DNA of 43,636 bases from an uncultured Acidimicrobiaceae bacterium (lineage in GTDB: Bacteria; Actinomycetota; Acidimicrobiia; Spongiisociales; SHLN01): the NCBI GenBank assembly GCA_947259275.1, contig CAMYMH010000021.1, positions 1-43,636 on the forward strand. Reading direction: 5' to 3'. The position numbers were made by a program, and so were the translations under genes. The notes under the pieces are model-generated. The model made no database searches. It was not told the DNA's origin and saw only the letters and a program-made list of their open reading frames with translations. Below are positions 34,665-43,465 of this stretch, in pieces; position 1 is the first letter of the stretch; the number at the start of each line of letters is the position of its first letter.

Positions 34665-36122
34665 ATGTCCTTCCCCACCGTCTCTGAGATCGTCGATGGC
34701 AGCCCGGCGTATGCGGCGGGGCTGGCGGTCGGCGACGAGCTGCTCTCCATCTGTGGCGTGCTGCCGTCCGACGTCATCGAATACCAGCAGCTGGTCGACG
34801 AGTCGGAGATCGATCTCACCGTCCGGCGGGGCCGGCTGGAATGGGATGTCTGCATCGAGAAAGCGCCGGGAGCGCCGCTGGGGTTGCGCCTCGACTCTTC
34901 GATCTTCGACCGGGTCCAGACCTGCGACAACCACTGCGAGTTCTGCTTCATCTACCAGCTGCCCCCCGGCATGCGGAAGTCCCTGTACCTGAAAGACGAC
35001 GACTACCGCCTCTCGTTCCTGTACGGCAACTTCACCACCCTCACCCGATTCACCGAACTCGACCTCGCCCGGGTGGTCGACGAGCAGCTTGGCCCGCTCT
35101 ATGTGTCGATTCATGCCACCGACCCGGCGGTGCGCTCGGCGATGCTCCGCAACCAGAGAGGGGCCACCAGCCTTCGGTGGCTGCGCGCCCTGCTCGATCA
35201 CGACATCGAGGTGCACGGCCAGGTGGTGCTGTGCCCCACCATCAACGGCGGCGAGATACTCGAGCGCACCTTCGCCGAGGTCATCCTCCGTTACTCGAAG
35301 CTGGCTTCGGTTGGCATCGTCCCGCTCGGTCTCTCCCGCTTCAACCAGGAGTCGAACCTCCGGGTGCACACCGATGATGAAGCCCGGGCGGTCATCGAGG
35401 CCACCGAACACTGGCAGGGCATCGCTCAGGCCCAGCTGGGCCGGCGCATGTTCTTCGCCTCAGACGAGCTTTACCTGCAGGCCGGTGTCGAGGTGCCGGC
35501 CGGCGACGCCTACGAGGGCTTCCCCCAGCACGAGAACGGCATCGGGATGGCCCGCGCCTTCTACGACGAGCTCGAGGAACTGGAGCGAGGCGCCGGCCAT
35601 CAGGTCCATGAATCGACCGGGAGCTTCGCGTCGTTGCCGGCCGCCCCCGCCGAGGGCTACCGGGCCCCCCGCACGCTGGCAGCCGGGGAGGGGAACGGGG
35701 ATTCTCCCCCCGGAGGAGCCAGGGGGGGCGGGAACGCGGCGGGTTCCTTGGGAGTTGCTCGGCAACTCCAGCCCGATTCGCCGACCGTCATCATCACCGG
35801 AATCTACGGTGCCGAGGTCATCGAGCCGGTCCGCCCGCGCCTCGAGCGGTTAAGCGGCCGGTCCCTCCGGGTGCTGGCGGTGCCAAACGCGTTCTTCGGC
35901 GGCAACGTGGCAGTCAGTGGCCTGATGGTCGGCGAGGACATCCGGGCGACCCTGGCCGCCGACACCGGGCCGGCTGCCCGCTACCTCATCCCCGACGTCA
36001 CACTCTCGGGTGATCGGTTCCTCGACGACACTACGATTCGCGACGTGGCCGAGGCCGCCCCGGCGCCGCTGTTGGTGGTGCCAACTTCGGTGGCCGGCAT
36101 CGTGGCCGGAACCCGCCGATGA
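34665..36122 (+). CDS. DUF512 family PDZ / radical-SAM-like protein
   Basis: This 485-residue protein belongs to the DUF512 family, found in cyanobacteria, clostridia and actinobacteria and of unproven function. Residues 1-60 look like a PDZ domain (TVSEIVDGSPAYAAGLAVGDELLSI). A radical-SAM cysteine set C87-x3-C91-x2-C94 lies in TCDNHCEFCFIYQLP, followed by SFLYGNFTTLTRFTELDLARVVDEQ. The DUF512 block (SDELYLQAGVEVPAGDAYEGFPQHENGIGMARAFYDEL) is near 265-300. The last part, GRSLRVLAVPNAFFGGNVAVSGLMVGEDI and LSGDRFLDDTT, is typical. A Gly/Pro-rich stretch at about 340-370 is encoded by a palindromic repeat that also occurs between genes. The stop overlaps der (ATGA). The ATG is preferred over a long upstream opening antisense to ispH. 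Confidence 0.92.
   Translation: MSFPTVSEIVDGSPAYAAGLAVGDELLSICGVLPSDVIEYQQLVDESEIDLTVRRGRLEWDVCIEKAPGAPLGLRLDSSIFDRVQTCDNHCEFCFIYQLPPGMRKSLYLKDDDYRLSFLYGNFTTLTRFTELDLARVVDEQLGPLYVSIHATDPAVRSAMLRNQRGATSLRWLRALLDHDIEVHGQVVLCPTINGGEILERTFAEVILRYSKLASVGIVPLGLSRFNQESNLRVHTDDEARAVIEATEHWQGIAQAQLGRRMFFASDELYLQAGVEVPAGDAYEGFPQHENGIGMARAFYDELEELERGAGHQVHESTGSFASLPAAPAEGYRAPRTLAAGEGNGDSPPGGARGGGNAAGSLGVARQLQPDSPTVIITGIYGAEVIEPVRPRLERLSGRSLRVLAVPNAFFGGNVAVSGLMVGEDIRATLAADTGPAARYLIPDVTLSGDRFLDDTTIRDVAEAAPAPLLVVPTSVAGIVAGTRR
35690..35770 (+). repeat. palindromic repeat inside the DUF512 reading frame
   Basis: This in-frame stretch holds the hairpin GGAGTTGC-TCG-GCAACTCC at 35751-35769, whose arms are identical to the hairpin at 18763-18781 after tdh. 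The flanks are C- and G-run-rich (TCTCCCCCCGGAGGAGCCAG and GGGGGGGCGGGAAC), like those copies. It encodes a low-complexity insert between the APAEGYRAPR segment and TVIITGIYGAEVIEP. The frame is kept, so the protein tolerates it. Confidence 0.7.
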
Positions 36123-37435
36123 GCCAGATGCCGATCGTGGCGGTGGTCGGCCGGCCGAACGTCGGCAAATCCACCCTCGTCAACCGCATCGTGGGGCGCC
36201 GGGTGGCAGTGGTTGAGGCCAGACCGGGGGTTACCCGCGATCGCCGGGAGTTCCAGGCCGAGTGGCTCAACCGCCCCTTCATGCTGGTGGACACCGGTGG
36301 ATGGGAGCTCACGCCTTCCGGCGAGCTCACCCAGAACATCCGGGCGCAGACAGAAGCCGCCCTGGCTGGGGCCGACGCGGTGCTGTTCGTGACCGATGCC
36401 ACCGCCACCGTGACCGACGATGATGCCGGAGTAGCCGAGATGCTGCGCCGGTCCGACACCCCGGTGGTCCTGGTGGCCAACAAGTCGGACAATCCCCAGA
36501 TCGACCAGGACACCAGCCACCTCTACGGCCTCGGCATCGGCGATCCCATGCCCGTCAGTGCCCTCCATGGGCGTGGCACTGGCGACCTGCTCGACCGGCT
36601 CTTCGGCCTGCTTCCCGAGGTCGAGCCGGTGGAGCACCCCGATATCGCCTCACTGGCCATCATCGGTCGGCCCAACGTCGGCAAATCGACGCTGCTCAAC
36701 CGGCTGCTGGGGGAGGACCGGGTGCTGGTTTCCGAGACTCCCGGGACGACCCGCGATCCCATCGATGCGATTGTCGAGATGGACGGTGAGCCGTTCCGGG
36801 TGGTTGACACGGCCGGCATCCGGCGGGCTCCCAAGTGGGGGGACGGCGCCGACTACTACGCCGTGCTCCGCGCCAAGGGCGTTCTGGCAGAGTCCGACGT
36901 TGCCCTCCTCATGATCGACGGGAGCGAGGGAGCTACTCATCAAGATCAGCGCCTGGCCGAGGAGATCGCCGAAGCCGGAACCGGCCTGGTGGTGCTGCTC
37001 AACAAGTGGGACGCCGCCACCCTGGAACAGCGGGACTGGTGCCGCGACAGTGTTGCCGACCGGCTCGGCTTCGTGGGATGGGCGCCGGTGCTCACCCTGT
37101 CCGCCAAGACCGGCAGCAAGATCAAGCGCATCGGCGGCGCGGTGCGAGTCTCCCTCGAGTCCCTCGACCGGCGGATTCCGACCGGCGAACTGAACCGGCT
37201 GGTGCGTCGCTGGCAGGAGGCTCACCCACCGCCGGTCCGCAAGGGTCGCCGCCCCAAGATCCTGTATGCGGTCCACGCCGGCCGCCGGCCGCCCGTCATC
37301 GTCCTGTTTGTGGCCGGCGGCGAACTAGGCGTGGATTATCTCCGATTCCTCGAAAACCGATTGCGGAACGAATACGACTTCACCGGCGCTCCGATCCAGT
37401 TCCGTGCCCGCCAGCGGGCCTCCAGCCGTGGGTGA
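36119..37435 (+). CDS. der: ribosome biogenesis GTPase Der
   Basis: Der (EngA) has two tandem GTPase domains and assists 50S maturation. The 438-residue protein has the first P-loop GRPNVGKS at 11-18, with a G3 motif LVDTGGWE and NKSD. The second P-loop GRPNVGKSTLLNRLLGEDR follows, with VSETPGTTRDPIDA, VVDTAGIRRAPK and NKWD. A KH-like C-terminal domain begins near SLESLDRRIPTGELNRLV and ends QFRARQRASSRG. It sits after the cmk part as in mycobacteria, though here ispH and two other genes lie between. ATG 36119 overlaps the DUF512 stop. Confidence 0.96.
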   Translation: MSQMPIVAVVGRPNVGKSTLVNRIVGRRVAVVEARPGVTRDRREFQAEWLNRPFMLVDTGGWELTPSGELTQNIRAQTEAALAGADAVLFVTDATATVTDDDAGVAEMLRRSDTPVVLVANKSDNPQIDQDTSHLYGLGIGDPMPVSALHGRGTGDLLDRLFGLLPEVEPVEHPDIASLAIIGRPNVGKSTLLNRLLGEDRVLVSETPGTTRDPIDAIVEMDGEPFRVVDTAGIRRAPKWGDGADYYAVLRAKGVLAESDVALLMIDGSEGATHQDQRLAEEIAEAGTGLVVLLNKWDAATLEQRDWCRDSVADRLGFVGWAPVLTLSAKTGSKIKRIGGAVRVSLESLDRRIPTGELNRLVRRWQEAHPPPVRKGRRPKILYAVHAGRRPPVIVLFVAGGELGVDYLRFLENRLRNEYDFTGAPIQFRARQRASSRG

Positions 37436-37556
37436 CAGGCCCCGGGAGGAGGAACGGCCATCCGCGGTGTTTTGGGTGGTCGTGGTGGCTACCGTGCTGT
37501 ACCTGGGCATCCGGTTGATCCAGGGTGTGATGTGGGTGGTGCAACAGGTCACGTAG
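37428..37556 (+). CDS. 42-residue single-pass membrane protein
   Basis: A short frame starting at GTG 37428, inside the end of der, encodes a charged N-terminus (GDRPREEERPS), then a hydrophobic helix AVFWVVVVATVLYLGIRLIQGV and a short tail ending QQVT. The charge and hydrophobicity pattern is that of a real single-pass protein, not random translation. An overlapping frame from GTG 37432 (GTGA with the der stop) gives a cysteine- and tryptophan-rich product without a clean membrane segment, so it is less likely. It has no recognised family. It is probably co-translated with der. Confidence 0.6.
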   Translation: MGDRPREEERPSAVFWVVVVATVLYLGIRLIQGVMWVVQQVT

Positions 37557-37627
37557 GGGTGGGTGGATGCCGGTTGGCCTCCTCGCCAAGCCAGAATGCG
37601 GGCTAGCCCACAGAGAAATGGCGAGAT

Positions 37628-39514
37628 ATGAGCGACATGGCGATCACCTTCATCATTCTTGGGGTGACGGTCCTCTTATTTGTGTGGGGTCGGCTGGAGT
37701 CCGACCTGGTCGCGGTCGGATCGTTGCTGGCGCTTTACCTCACGGACGTCATCAGTCTCGACGACGCGCTATCCGGTTTCGGGAACGCGACGGTGATCCT
37801 CATCGGGACCCTCTTCATCGTAGGTGAGGGCCTCAATCGAACCGGAGTCACGGCCTACTTCGGCGAGAGATTGATTGGCAGCGCCCGCGGCAGCGGGTGG
37901 CGGCTGCTGGTGCTCTCGATGGTCGGCACTGCCATTCTCTCCGGTTTCATCTCGAACACGGGAACCGTCGCCACGCTGATGCCGGCCATCGTCCTGGCGG
38001 CGTGGCGGGTGCGGAGTGTCCCCGCCGCCTTTCTCATCCCGGTTGCGTTCGCTGCCAACGCCGGTGGATTGCTGACGCTCACCGGTACTCCTCCCAACAT
38101 CGTCGTTTCCGACGCCCTGGAGGCGGCCGGCTTCCGCGAGTTCGGGTACTTCGAGTTCTCGCTCATCGGTGTCCCCTTGCTGATCGTGGCCATCGTCTAC
38201 ATGGCGGTGATCGGGCGCCGCCTACTCCCCGAGCGCCGCGGTGGGAGTGGGCCGCCGCTGGTCGGACAGGAGATGGAGGCCCTGGCGGAGACCTACTCCC
38301 TCTACGGCGAGATCTACCGGCTGCGGGTCCGCGCCTCCTCCCCCCTGATCGGGTCGTCGCTGCGCCAGTCCAACCTGGGGCGGCGCTTCGGGGTCACCGT
38401 GTTGCAGATCGAACCCTTCCAGGGCGGGACGACCCGCTTCGAGCAGTCGCTGCCGTCGGCGGTCCGGGATCGAGTTGAGGCCATCCAGACGGAGCCGCCC
38501 GCCCTCCCGGACCCGAGCCAGCCGCTGGCGCACAACGATGTGCTGCTCGCGAGCGGCACGCCGGATCAAATACACCAGCTTGAGGTCGGCATGCATCTCG
38601 GCGTGCTCCCGGTCGACGAGGCTGCCCAGGAGCTCGGCGATTTGCTGTCGCAGGAGATCGGGATCGCCGAAGTGCTCATCACCCCCCGTTCCTCGTACAT
38701 CGGCGCGGTGGTCTCCGAGGGGGCCGTCGGCACAACCTTCGGGGTGCAAGTGCTGGGCATCCGGAGGGGAGATCGGCTGCTGGAGAGCACCGAGCCGTTG
38801 CAGTTCGGAGATGCCCTCCTGGTCCGGGGCACGTGGGAGGTCATTGGTGTCATCGCCGAGGAGAAGCGGAACTTCGTGGTCGTCGGCCAGCCAGAGCAGA
38901 TCGCGGCCCAGGTGTCGGCCTTGAACATTAAGTCGTGGTTGGCGCTCTCAATCCTCACCGGGATGGTCGCCTTGATGGTCAGCGGAGCCGTTCCGGTGGT
39001 CATTGCGGCTTTGCTGGCGGCGGCCGCCATGCTCGTGACCAGGTGCCTCACCTCGACCCAGGCCTATCGGGCCGTGTCGTGGTCGACGGTGATTCTGATC
39101 GCGGCGATGATCCCAATGGCCGTCGCCCTCGAGTCGACCGGTGGGGCCCAGAACGTGGCCGATGCTCTGGTCGATGTTTTCGGCGGCCTGGGGGGCGTGC
39201 CCCTGCTGGCCGGCGTCATCTTGATCACGACCGGTTTCAGCCAGGTGATCAGCAACACTGCCGCCGCGGTCTTGATGGCTCCGATCGCGCTGAGCGCCGC
39301 CGCCGGGCTGGGAGTGGATCCACATCCACTGATGATGGGGCTGGCGGTGGGGGCCTCCTCTGCCTTCCTCACGCCGATCGGGACCGCACCCAACCTCATG
39401 GTTATGGCCCCGGCCGGCTACCGGTTCCGCGACTACACCCGGGTCGGCCTTCCACTGCTCGTGCTCTTCCTGGCAGTGAGCCTGGCGATCATTCCGGTCT
39501 TCTGGCCGCTGTGA
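37628..39514 (+). CDS. SLC13/DASS-type permease with two TrkA-C domains
   Basis: This 628-residue transporter has about 11 membrane segments in two halves. Each half ends with a substrate-binding hairpin of the DASS/ArsB type (SGFISNTGTVATLMPAIVLAA and SQVISNTAAAVLMAPIALSA), and both SNT motifs are present. TLTGTPPNIVVSDALE and LTPIGTAPNLMVMAPAGY are the paired re-entrant segments. Between the halves lie two RCK/TrkA-C modules, at about residues 225-320 and 340-410 (FGVTVLQIE and FGVQVLGIRRGD), which in other carriers sense ligands. Substrates may be dicarboxylates, sulfate or citrate; the sequence does not decide. ATG 37628 follows a weak GAG site. Confidence 0.93.
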   Translation: MSDMAITFIILGVTVLLFVWGRLESDLVAVGSLLALYLTDVISLDDALSGFGNATVILIGTLFIVGEGLNRTGVTAYFGERLIGSARGSGWRLLVLSMVGTAILSGFISNTGTVATLMPAIVLAAWRVRSVPAAFLIPVAFAANAGGLLTLTGTPPNIVVSDALEAAGFREFGYFEFSLIGVPLLIVAIVYMAVIGRRLLPERRGGSGPPLVGQEMEALAETYSLYGEIYRLRVRASSPLIGSSLRQSNLGRRFGVTVLQIEPFQGGTTRFEQSLPSAVRDRVEAIQTEPPALPDPSQPLAHNDVLLASGTPDQIHQLEVGMHLGVLPVDEAAQELGDLLSQEIGIAEVLITPRSSYIGAVVSEGAVGTTFGVQVLGIRRGDRLLESTEPLQFGDALLVRGTWEVIGVIAEEKRNFVVVGQPEQIAAQVSALNIKSWLALSILTGMVALMVSGAVPVVIAALLAAAAMLVTRCLTSTQAYRAVSWSTVILIAAMIPMAVALESTGGAQNVADALVDVFGGLGGVPLLAGVILITTGFSQVISNTAAAVLMAPIALSAAAGLGVDPHPLMMGLAVGASSAFLTPIGTAPNLMVMAPAGYRFRDYTRVGLPLLVLFLAVSLAIIPVFWPL

Positions 39515-39565
39515 GTAAGGGGGGACGGACCGCGGCGGCGAGCCGATCGAGGGTCGGGTTATCCT

Positions 39566-40177
39566 TCACCGTTCCACCGGCTGGCGAATCACGGTCCGGA
39601 GCCGTTCGGGAGCGGTCCGGCGGGGGTCACCCAGGTAGATCTCGTGATGGCGGCCGGTGAGGCGATAGCCGTTCTCGTGCGCAAACTCGTGGAGTCGGGC
39701 AATGGTGGGGGCCTCGGCGTCGTAGGGGCCGATGTGCATGATTTGAACGGCGGTTCCTTCCCGGAACGGTTCAAATCGCAGGCGGTCGAGCGCCGGCGGG
39801 TTCTTCTTGGCTCGCACTTCATCGATGGCAATCGCAACATGCTCTTCGGTGAGATGGTCGGGTTGCATGATCATCGACATCCAATTCCAGGAGTCCTTGT
39901 CATCGCCCGGGAACGCGTCCATGTCGTCCGCCCACCACAGACCTTCGAGGGCCATCACCGTGTAGTCGATGCCGAGTTCCTGCTTGCTGAAGAACTTGAG
40001 CGTGTAGGACACGGGGTAGAGCGCTTCCATCGCCTCCCGGTAGGCAGCCGACGTGTTGGGGTCGCCGTGGCCGTCGATCATGAGGAAGTTCCATTCCGGA
40101 ACCTCAACTACCGAGCAGTGTTTGGCCGACGGCTGGTAGTAGTCGCGCAGTTCTTTCTTCAGATCGAGCTTGGTCAT
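39566..40177 (-). CDS. GyrI-like small-molecule-binding domain protein
   Basis: The 203-residue protein resembles the GyrI-like/SOUL-adjacent family that binds small hydrophobic ligands. SVVEVPEWNFLMIDGHGDPNTSAAYREAMEALYPVSYTLKF opens the first half, with the conserved LEGLWWADDMDAF. FREGTAVQIMHIGPYDAEAPTIARLHEFAHENGYRLTGRHHEIYLGDPRRTAPERLRTVIRQPV ends the second. The tail matches the pattern in stand-alone members annotated only as GyrI-like. ATG 40177-40175 follows a strong GAGGAGGT site. No partner gene is obvious; ligand and role are unknown. Confidence 0.88.
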   Translation of the reverse strand: MTKLDLKKELRDYYQPSAKHCSVVEVPEWNFLMIDGHGDPNTSAAYREAMEALYPVSYTLKFFSKQELGIDYTVMALEGLWWADDMDAFPGDDKDSWNWMSMIMQPDHLTEEHVAIAIDEVRAKKNPPALDRLRFEPFREGTAVQIMHIGPYDAEAPTIARLHEFAHENGYRLTGRHHEIYLGDPRRTAPERLRTVIRQPVER

Positions 40178-40296
40178 CTGCTACCTCCTCGGCGATTACT
40201 CCCGCCTCGTTCACCAACGTATCCGGCGGCCGTCCGCTGCCTAGAGGTCGAAAGTAACGAGCTGCCAGGTCGCCGGTCCCAGTCGGGAGCGCCCGG

Positions 40297-41205
40297 CTAG
40301 GTCTCCTGCGGCACTGGACTGAGTGGTTGCGCCTCCACCCGATCCTTGGCTACGGCCACCAGCGCCACCCCGCCGAGGATGAGCGGAAGTGCGATCACCG
40401 CCTGGCCGGACAGAACTTCCGAACCGATCGTCACTCCCAGCAGCACCGCCACCACCGGGTTGACGTAGGCGTAGCTGGTGGCGAGGGCAGGCCGGACGGC
40501 GCCCAGCAAGTACATGTAGGCGCTGAAGGCGACGATCGAGCCGAGGGTGATCAGATAGACGAGGGCGAGCCAGCCGCTGAAATCGGGGAAGGCCTCGAAT
40601 CGCTCACCCCGCACCAAGCCCACTACCAGCAGGATTACGCCCCCGGTTGCCATCTCCATTGCAGTCGCCATGGCGCCCGGGGGAAGGCTGATCCGTTGGC
40701 TCCACACCGAGCCGAAGGCCCAGCTGATCGGCGCCACGATCATGAGGGTGATCCCGAGGGCGTTGCCGGCGAAGTCGCCTTCTTGACTGAGAATGACCAC
40801 CCCGGTGAGCCCGATGGCGAGGCCGAGCCATTCGAGCCGGTTGGGCCAGCGGCCGAACAAGCCGCTCCACAGGGCCGCCCACAAAGGCATGGCCGCCACC
40901 GCGGTTGCGGCCAGGCCGGATCCGACGCCGCGGGCTTCCGCCAACGCGACGACGCCGACACCGCCCATCATCAACAGGGCGCCGATCTGAGCCGCCGACC
41001 ACCACTCCCGCCGGGTCGGGGCAGGCGCCCCGCGGCGGCGGAGGTACCAGAACATGGCCGAACCCGCGACGACGAAGCGGATCCCGTTCCCGATGAAGGG
41101 CGGGAATTCCTCCACCAGGTAGCGGAGGGCGAGGTAGGTAGACCCCCAGATGACATAGACCGCGAACAGGGCGAGCCCGATGAGCCAGCGGTTGCGTGCG
41201 GTCAT
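40297..41205 (-). CDS. EamA/DMT family transporter
   Basis: The 302-residue protein has about ten membrane helices in two five-helix EamA repeats. It begins MTARNRWLIGLALFAVYVIWGSTYLALRYLVEEFPPF, which has the typical WGSTYL signature. The second repeat follows near WAFGSVWSQRISLPPG and ends SAYMYLLGAVRPALATSYAYVNPVVAVLLG, a hallmark of the drug/metabolite exporters. The frame upstream of ATG 41205-41203 is read-through of the next gene's territory and lacks a membrane pattern. Some actinobacterial homologues export amino acids or purines; the substrate here is unknown. Confidence 0.93.
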   Translation of the reverse strand: MTARNRWLIGLALFAVYVIWGSTYLALRYLVEEFPPFIGNGIRFVVAGSAMFWYLRRRGAPAPTRREWWSAAQIGALLMMGGVGVVALAEARGVGSGLAATAVAAMPLWAALWSGLFGRWPNRLEWLGLAIGLTGVVILSQEGDFAGNALGITLMIVAPISWAFGSVWSQRISLPPGAMATAMEMATGGVILLVVGLVRGERFEAFPDFSGWLALVYLITLGSIVAFSAYMYLLGAVRPALATSYAYVNPVVAVLLGVTIGSEVLSGQAVIALPLILGGVALVAVAKDRVEAQPLSPVPQET

Positions 41206-41257
41206 GTAGAAGGAACCCCGGTCGGCAGTGAATCGTTGCACCGATGGTAGGTGGCCC

Positions 41258-43435
41258 CTATAAAGGGAAGATCTCCCCGTTGACGTCCATGCCCTGGGCT
41301 TGCCAGCCGGGGAAGGTGTGATACCCGTTGAGCCAGCGGAATTGCTGGTCGTCGACCCGGCCGTGGTAGGTGTTGTCTTCGAAGCGGTTGTTGCGGCTGC
41401 TGTGGAAGATCGCGTCGTCTCCGACATCCTGGACCGCGCCCGTGTGGCCTCGCTCCATCGTGATGTGGTTGTGGTGCACCCACAGGTTCTTCACCACGTT
41501 CTCGCCGTAGGGGCCGCTGCCCCGGCTTTGCTGGATGGCGGAGATGCCGTTGGCGTTGTTCACCACGGTGTTGCCGTACACCTCGGCGTCGGAGGTGACG
41601 TATACGAGGATGCCGGGACTCCACATCCAACTCACACCACGGGGATCGTCGAGACCGTTCCCCTCCACGTGGTTGTTACGGATGATGGTGCCGTAGCTCA
41701 ACTCAACCGAGATTCCGCTGCGGTAGTTGTATTCGCTGCGGTTGTTCTCCAGCAACGAGTTCTCGCTGTGCACGTCCACCCACAGGCCCATGCCGACGTT
41801 GTGGTGCGCGTAGTTGCCCCGGACGACGACGTTGTTGATGGCCGCGAATTTGGTGCCGCCCGCCTCCCAGTCGTGCCAGAACCCGGCCGTGTTGTTGTAG
41901 GCGATCTCGTTGTTCTCGATGAGGGCGCCGTCGCCCTGCGCCGAGAGGCCGAGCTGGCCGTTGTGATGGGTGTAGTTGTTGCGGGCGATACCCCCGTTGG
42001 TGACGTTGATGCCGACGCCGTGGTTGAGACGGGCCTCGACTCCTTCGACGATCCACCCGCTGGCGAGGCCGCTCCCGATTCCGAGCCGTGAATCGACCGC
42101 CGCCTGTTGAGCGCCCACCGCGTACTTCTCGATGATGAGGTCGGCAACCCGGACGTTGTCGGCATCACCAAAGAAGGCGCGGTCGGTGACACTCATTTCT
42201 ACCAGGCGCCCGCCCGGGTTCTCACCCAGGTAGATGCGGTCGGCGTCGTAGTCGAAGAACCACTTGCCGGGTCCGAGGTCGGCGAGGCTCCCGGCGTGCT
42301 CGTAGAGGAGGTCCTCAACGAACAGGTCGTTGGTGTGGTTGCAGCGGGGGGTCACGGCCTCGCAGAGACCGATTATGCGGGCTTCTCGCGTCTGGCCTCC
42401 GACGCTCCACCAGGCGCCGTCGGGAGCCCAGCCGGTGATCTCCTCGGCGCCGGTCATGATGGCACCCGGCTCGCCGATGAACGTCTGGCTCTCTTTGGGC
42501 CGCACGCTCTGGTTGCGGTGGGTGCCGGTACGGATGAGGAATATCGTTCCGGGAGGATTGGCGTCGACCGCCGCCTGGATGTCATTGCCCGGGAGGATGG
42601 CGACATCAAAGACCGGCGGCGGAGGAGGCGGCGGCGGCGGAGGCGGCGGCGGGGGCGGCGGGGGCGGCGGGGGCGTCTCGGCCCGCCCGGCGGCGATCCA
42701 GCCATCGGACCCGAAGTCGACCACGAGGTCGGCCTCGGCGGTGGTGTTGGAGTTCGACAAGAAGAGGCGGTGGACCGAAGGCCGGTAGATGCCGACGGTG
42801 TCGAAGCCGTCGTCGTCCCAGTCGCCGGCGATGATGGCGTCGCCCGGGATTCCGTAGAAGAACTCGAGCTCGGCGAATCCGGTGGTGAGCTGGTTGCGCA
42901 GATACGCAAAGCCGGAGGTGGTGCGGTACAGGCCGACCGAGTCGACCCCGTCACCGTCGAAGTCGCCGGCGAAGGGCGTGTCGCCGGGGACGCCGAAGTA
43001 GAAGCTGTACTCGGCGACGCGGGTGGCCAGCTCGTTGTTCACGAACACCTGGCTGTCGCGGTAGATCGAGACCGTGTCACATCCGTCGCCGTTCCAGTCG
43101 CCTGCCAGTGGGACGTCGCCGGCGATGCCGAAGAAGAACTCGGTGTCGGCGATTCCCTGGTCGTTGCTGTTGCGGACGAAGACGAATCCGTTGGTGGGGC
43201 GGTAGGCACCGACGGTTGTCTCCCCGTCACAATCCCAGTCGCCGAGGATGGGTACGTCGCCGGGAGTGCCGAAGTAGAAGCTGTCGACGGAGCCGTCGGC
43301 GTTGGTCATGAACCACTGCCCACTCGACTCGTCGAACATCAGCAGGTGCGATAAGGCGTCGGCCCCGGGTGCGGCCGCGCTGGTGCCGAGCACGAGCACC
43401 AGAGCCCCGATGGCAAGAAATACCCCTCTGCGCAT
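41258..43435 (-). CDS. secreted FG-GAP-like repeat / polyproline / right-handed beta-helix protein
   Basis: The 725-residue protein begins with a signal peptide (MRRGVFLAIGALVLVLGTSA, cleaved near residue 27). Residues about 53-236 are four repeats of roughly 46 residues with the pattern FYFG.PGD.P.AGDWDGDG.DTVG.YRP, which look like FG-GAP/calcium-loop blades. A run of exactly 20 prolines (42614-42673) links to a beta-helix domain from about 270 to the end. That domain has pectate-lyase-type turns such as GIARNNYTHHNGQLGLSAQGDGALIENNEIAYNN. No catalytic pectate-lyase aspartate cluster could be placed. ATG 43435-43433 follows a GGAGAGGG site. It is probably surface-exposed or secreted; a polysaccharide lyase or adhesin role is a guess. 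Confidence 0.9.
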   Translation of the reverse strand: MRRGVFLAIGALVLVLGTSAAAPGADALSHLLMFDESSGQWFMTNADGSVDSFYFGTPGDVPILGDWDCDGETTVGAYRPTNGFVFVRNSNDQGIADTEFFFGIAGDVPLAGDWNGDGCDTVSIYRDSQVFVNNELATRVAEYSFYFGVPGDTPFAGDFDGDGVDSVGLYRTTSGFAYLRNQLTTGFAELEFFYGIPGDAIIAGDWDDDGFDTVGIYRPSVHRLFLSNSNTTAEADLVVDFGSDGWIAAGRAETPPPPPPPPPPPPPPPPPPPPVFDVAILPGNDIQAAVDANPPGTIFLIRTGTHRNQSVRPKESQTFIGEPGAIMTGAEEITGWAPDGAWWSVGGQTREARIIGLCEAVTPRCNHTNDLFVEDLLYEHAGSLADLGPGKWFFDYDADRIYLGENPGGRLVEMSVTDRAFFGDADNVRVADLIIEKYAVGAQQAAVDSRLGIGSGLASGWIVEGVEARLNHGVGINVTNGGIARNNYTHHNGQLGLSAQGDGALIENNEIAYNNTAGFWHDWEAGGTKFAAINNVVVRGNYAHHNVGMGLWVDVHSENSLLENNRSEYNYRSGISVELSYGTIIRNNHVEGNGLDDPRGVSWMWSPGILVYVTSDAEVYGNTVVNNANGISAIQQSRGSGPYGENVVKNLWVHHNHITMERGHTGAVQDVGDDAIFHSSRNNRFEDNTYHGRVDDQQFRWLNGYHTFPGWQAQGMDVNGEIFPL
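42614..42673 (-). repeat. CCG-rich triplet run encoding 20 consecutive prolines
   Basis: Twenty proline codons in a row, mostly CCG with a few CCC and CCT, join the repeat domain to the beta-helix domain. The triplet run could slip in length without a frameshift. Confidence 0.95.
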
Positions 43436-43465
43436 GCCCTCTCCGCCTGATAGCCAGCTCCCTTC

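Noticed and set aside
37432..37518. Alternative short frame in a GTGA overlap with the der stop
   Set aside because: It encodes a Trp/Cys/Arg-rich peptide with no membrane or domain pattern; the frame from 37428 is more convincing.
42107..43354. A 415-codon plus-strand frame opposite the beta-helix gene
   Set aside because: It is low-complexity Arg/Gly/Val sequence antisense to a gene with signal peptide, repeats and polyproline run; not a real gene.
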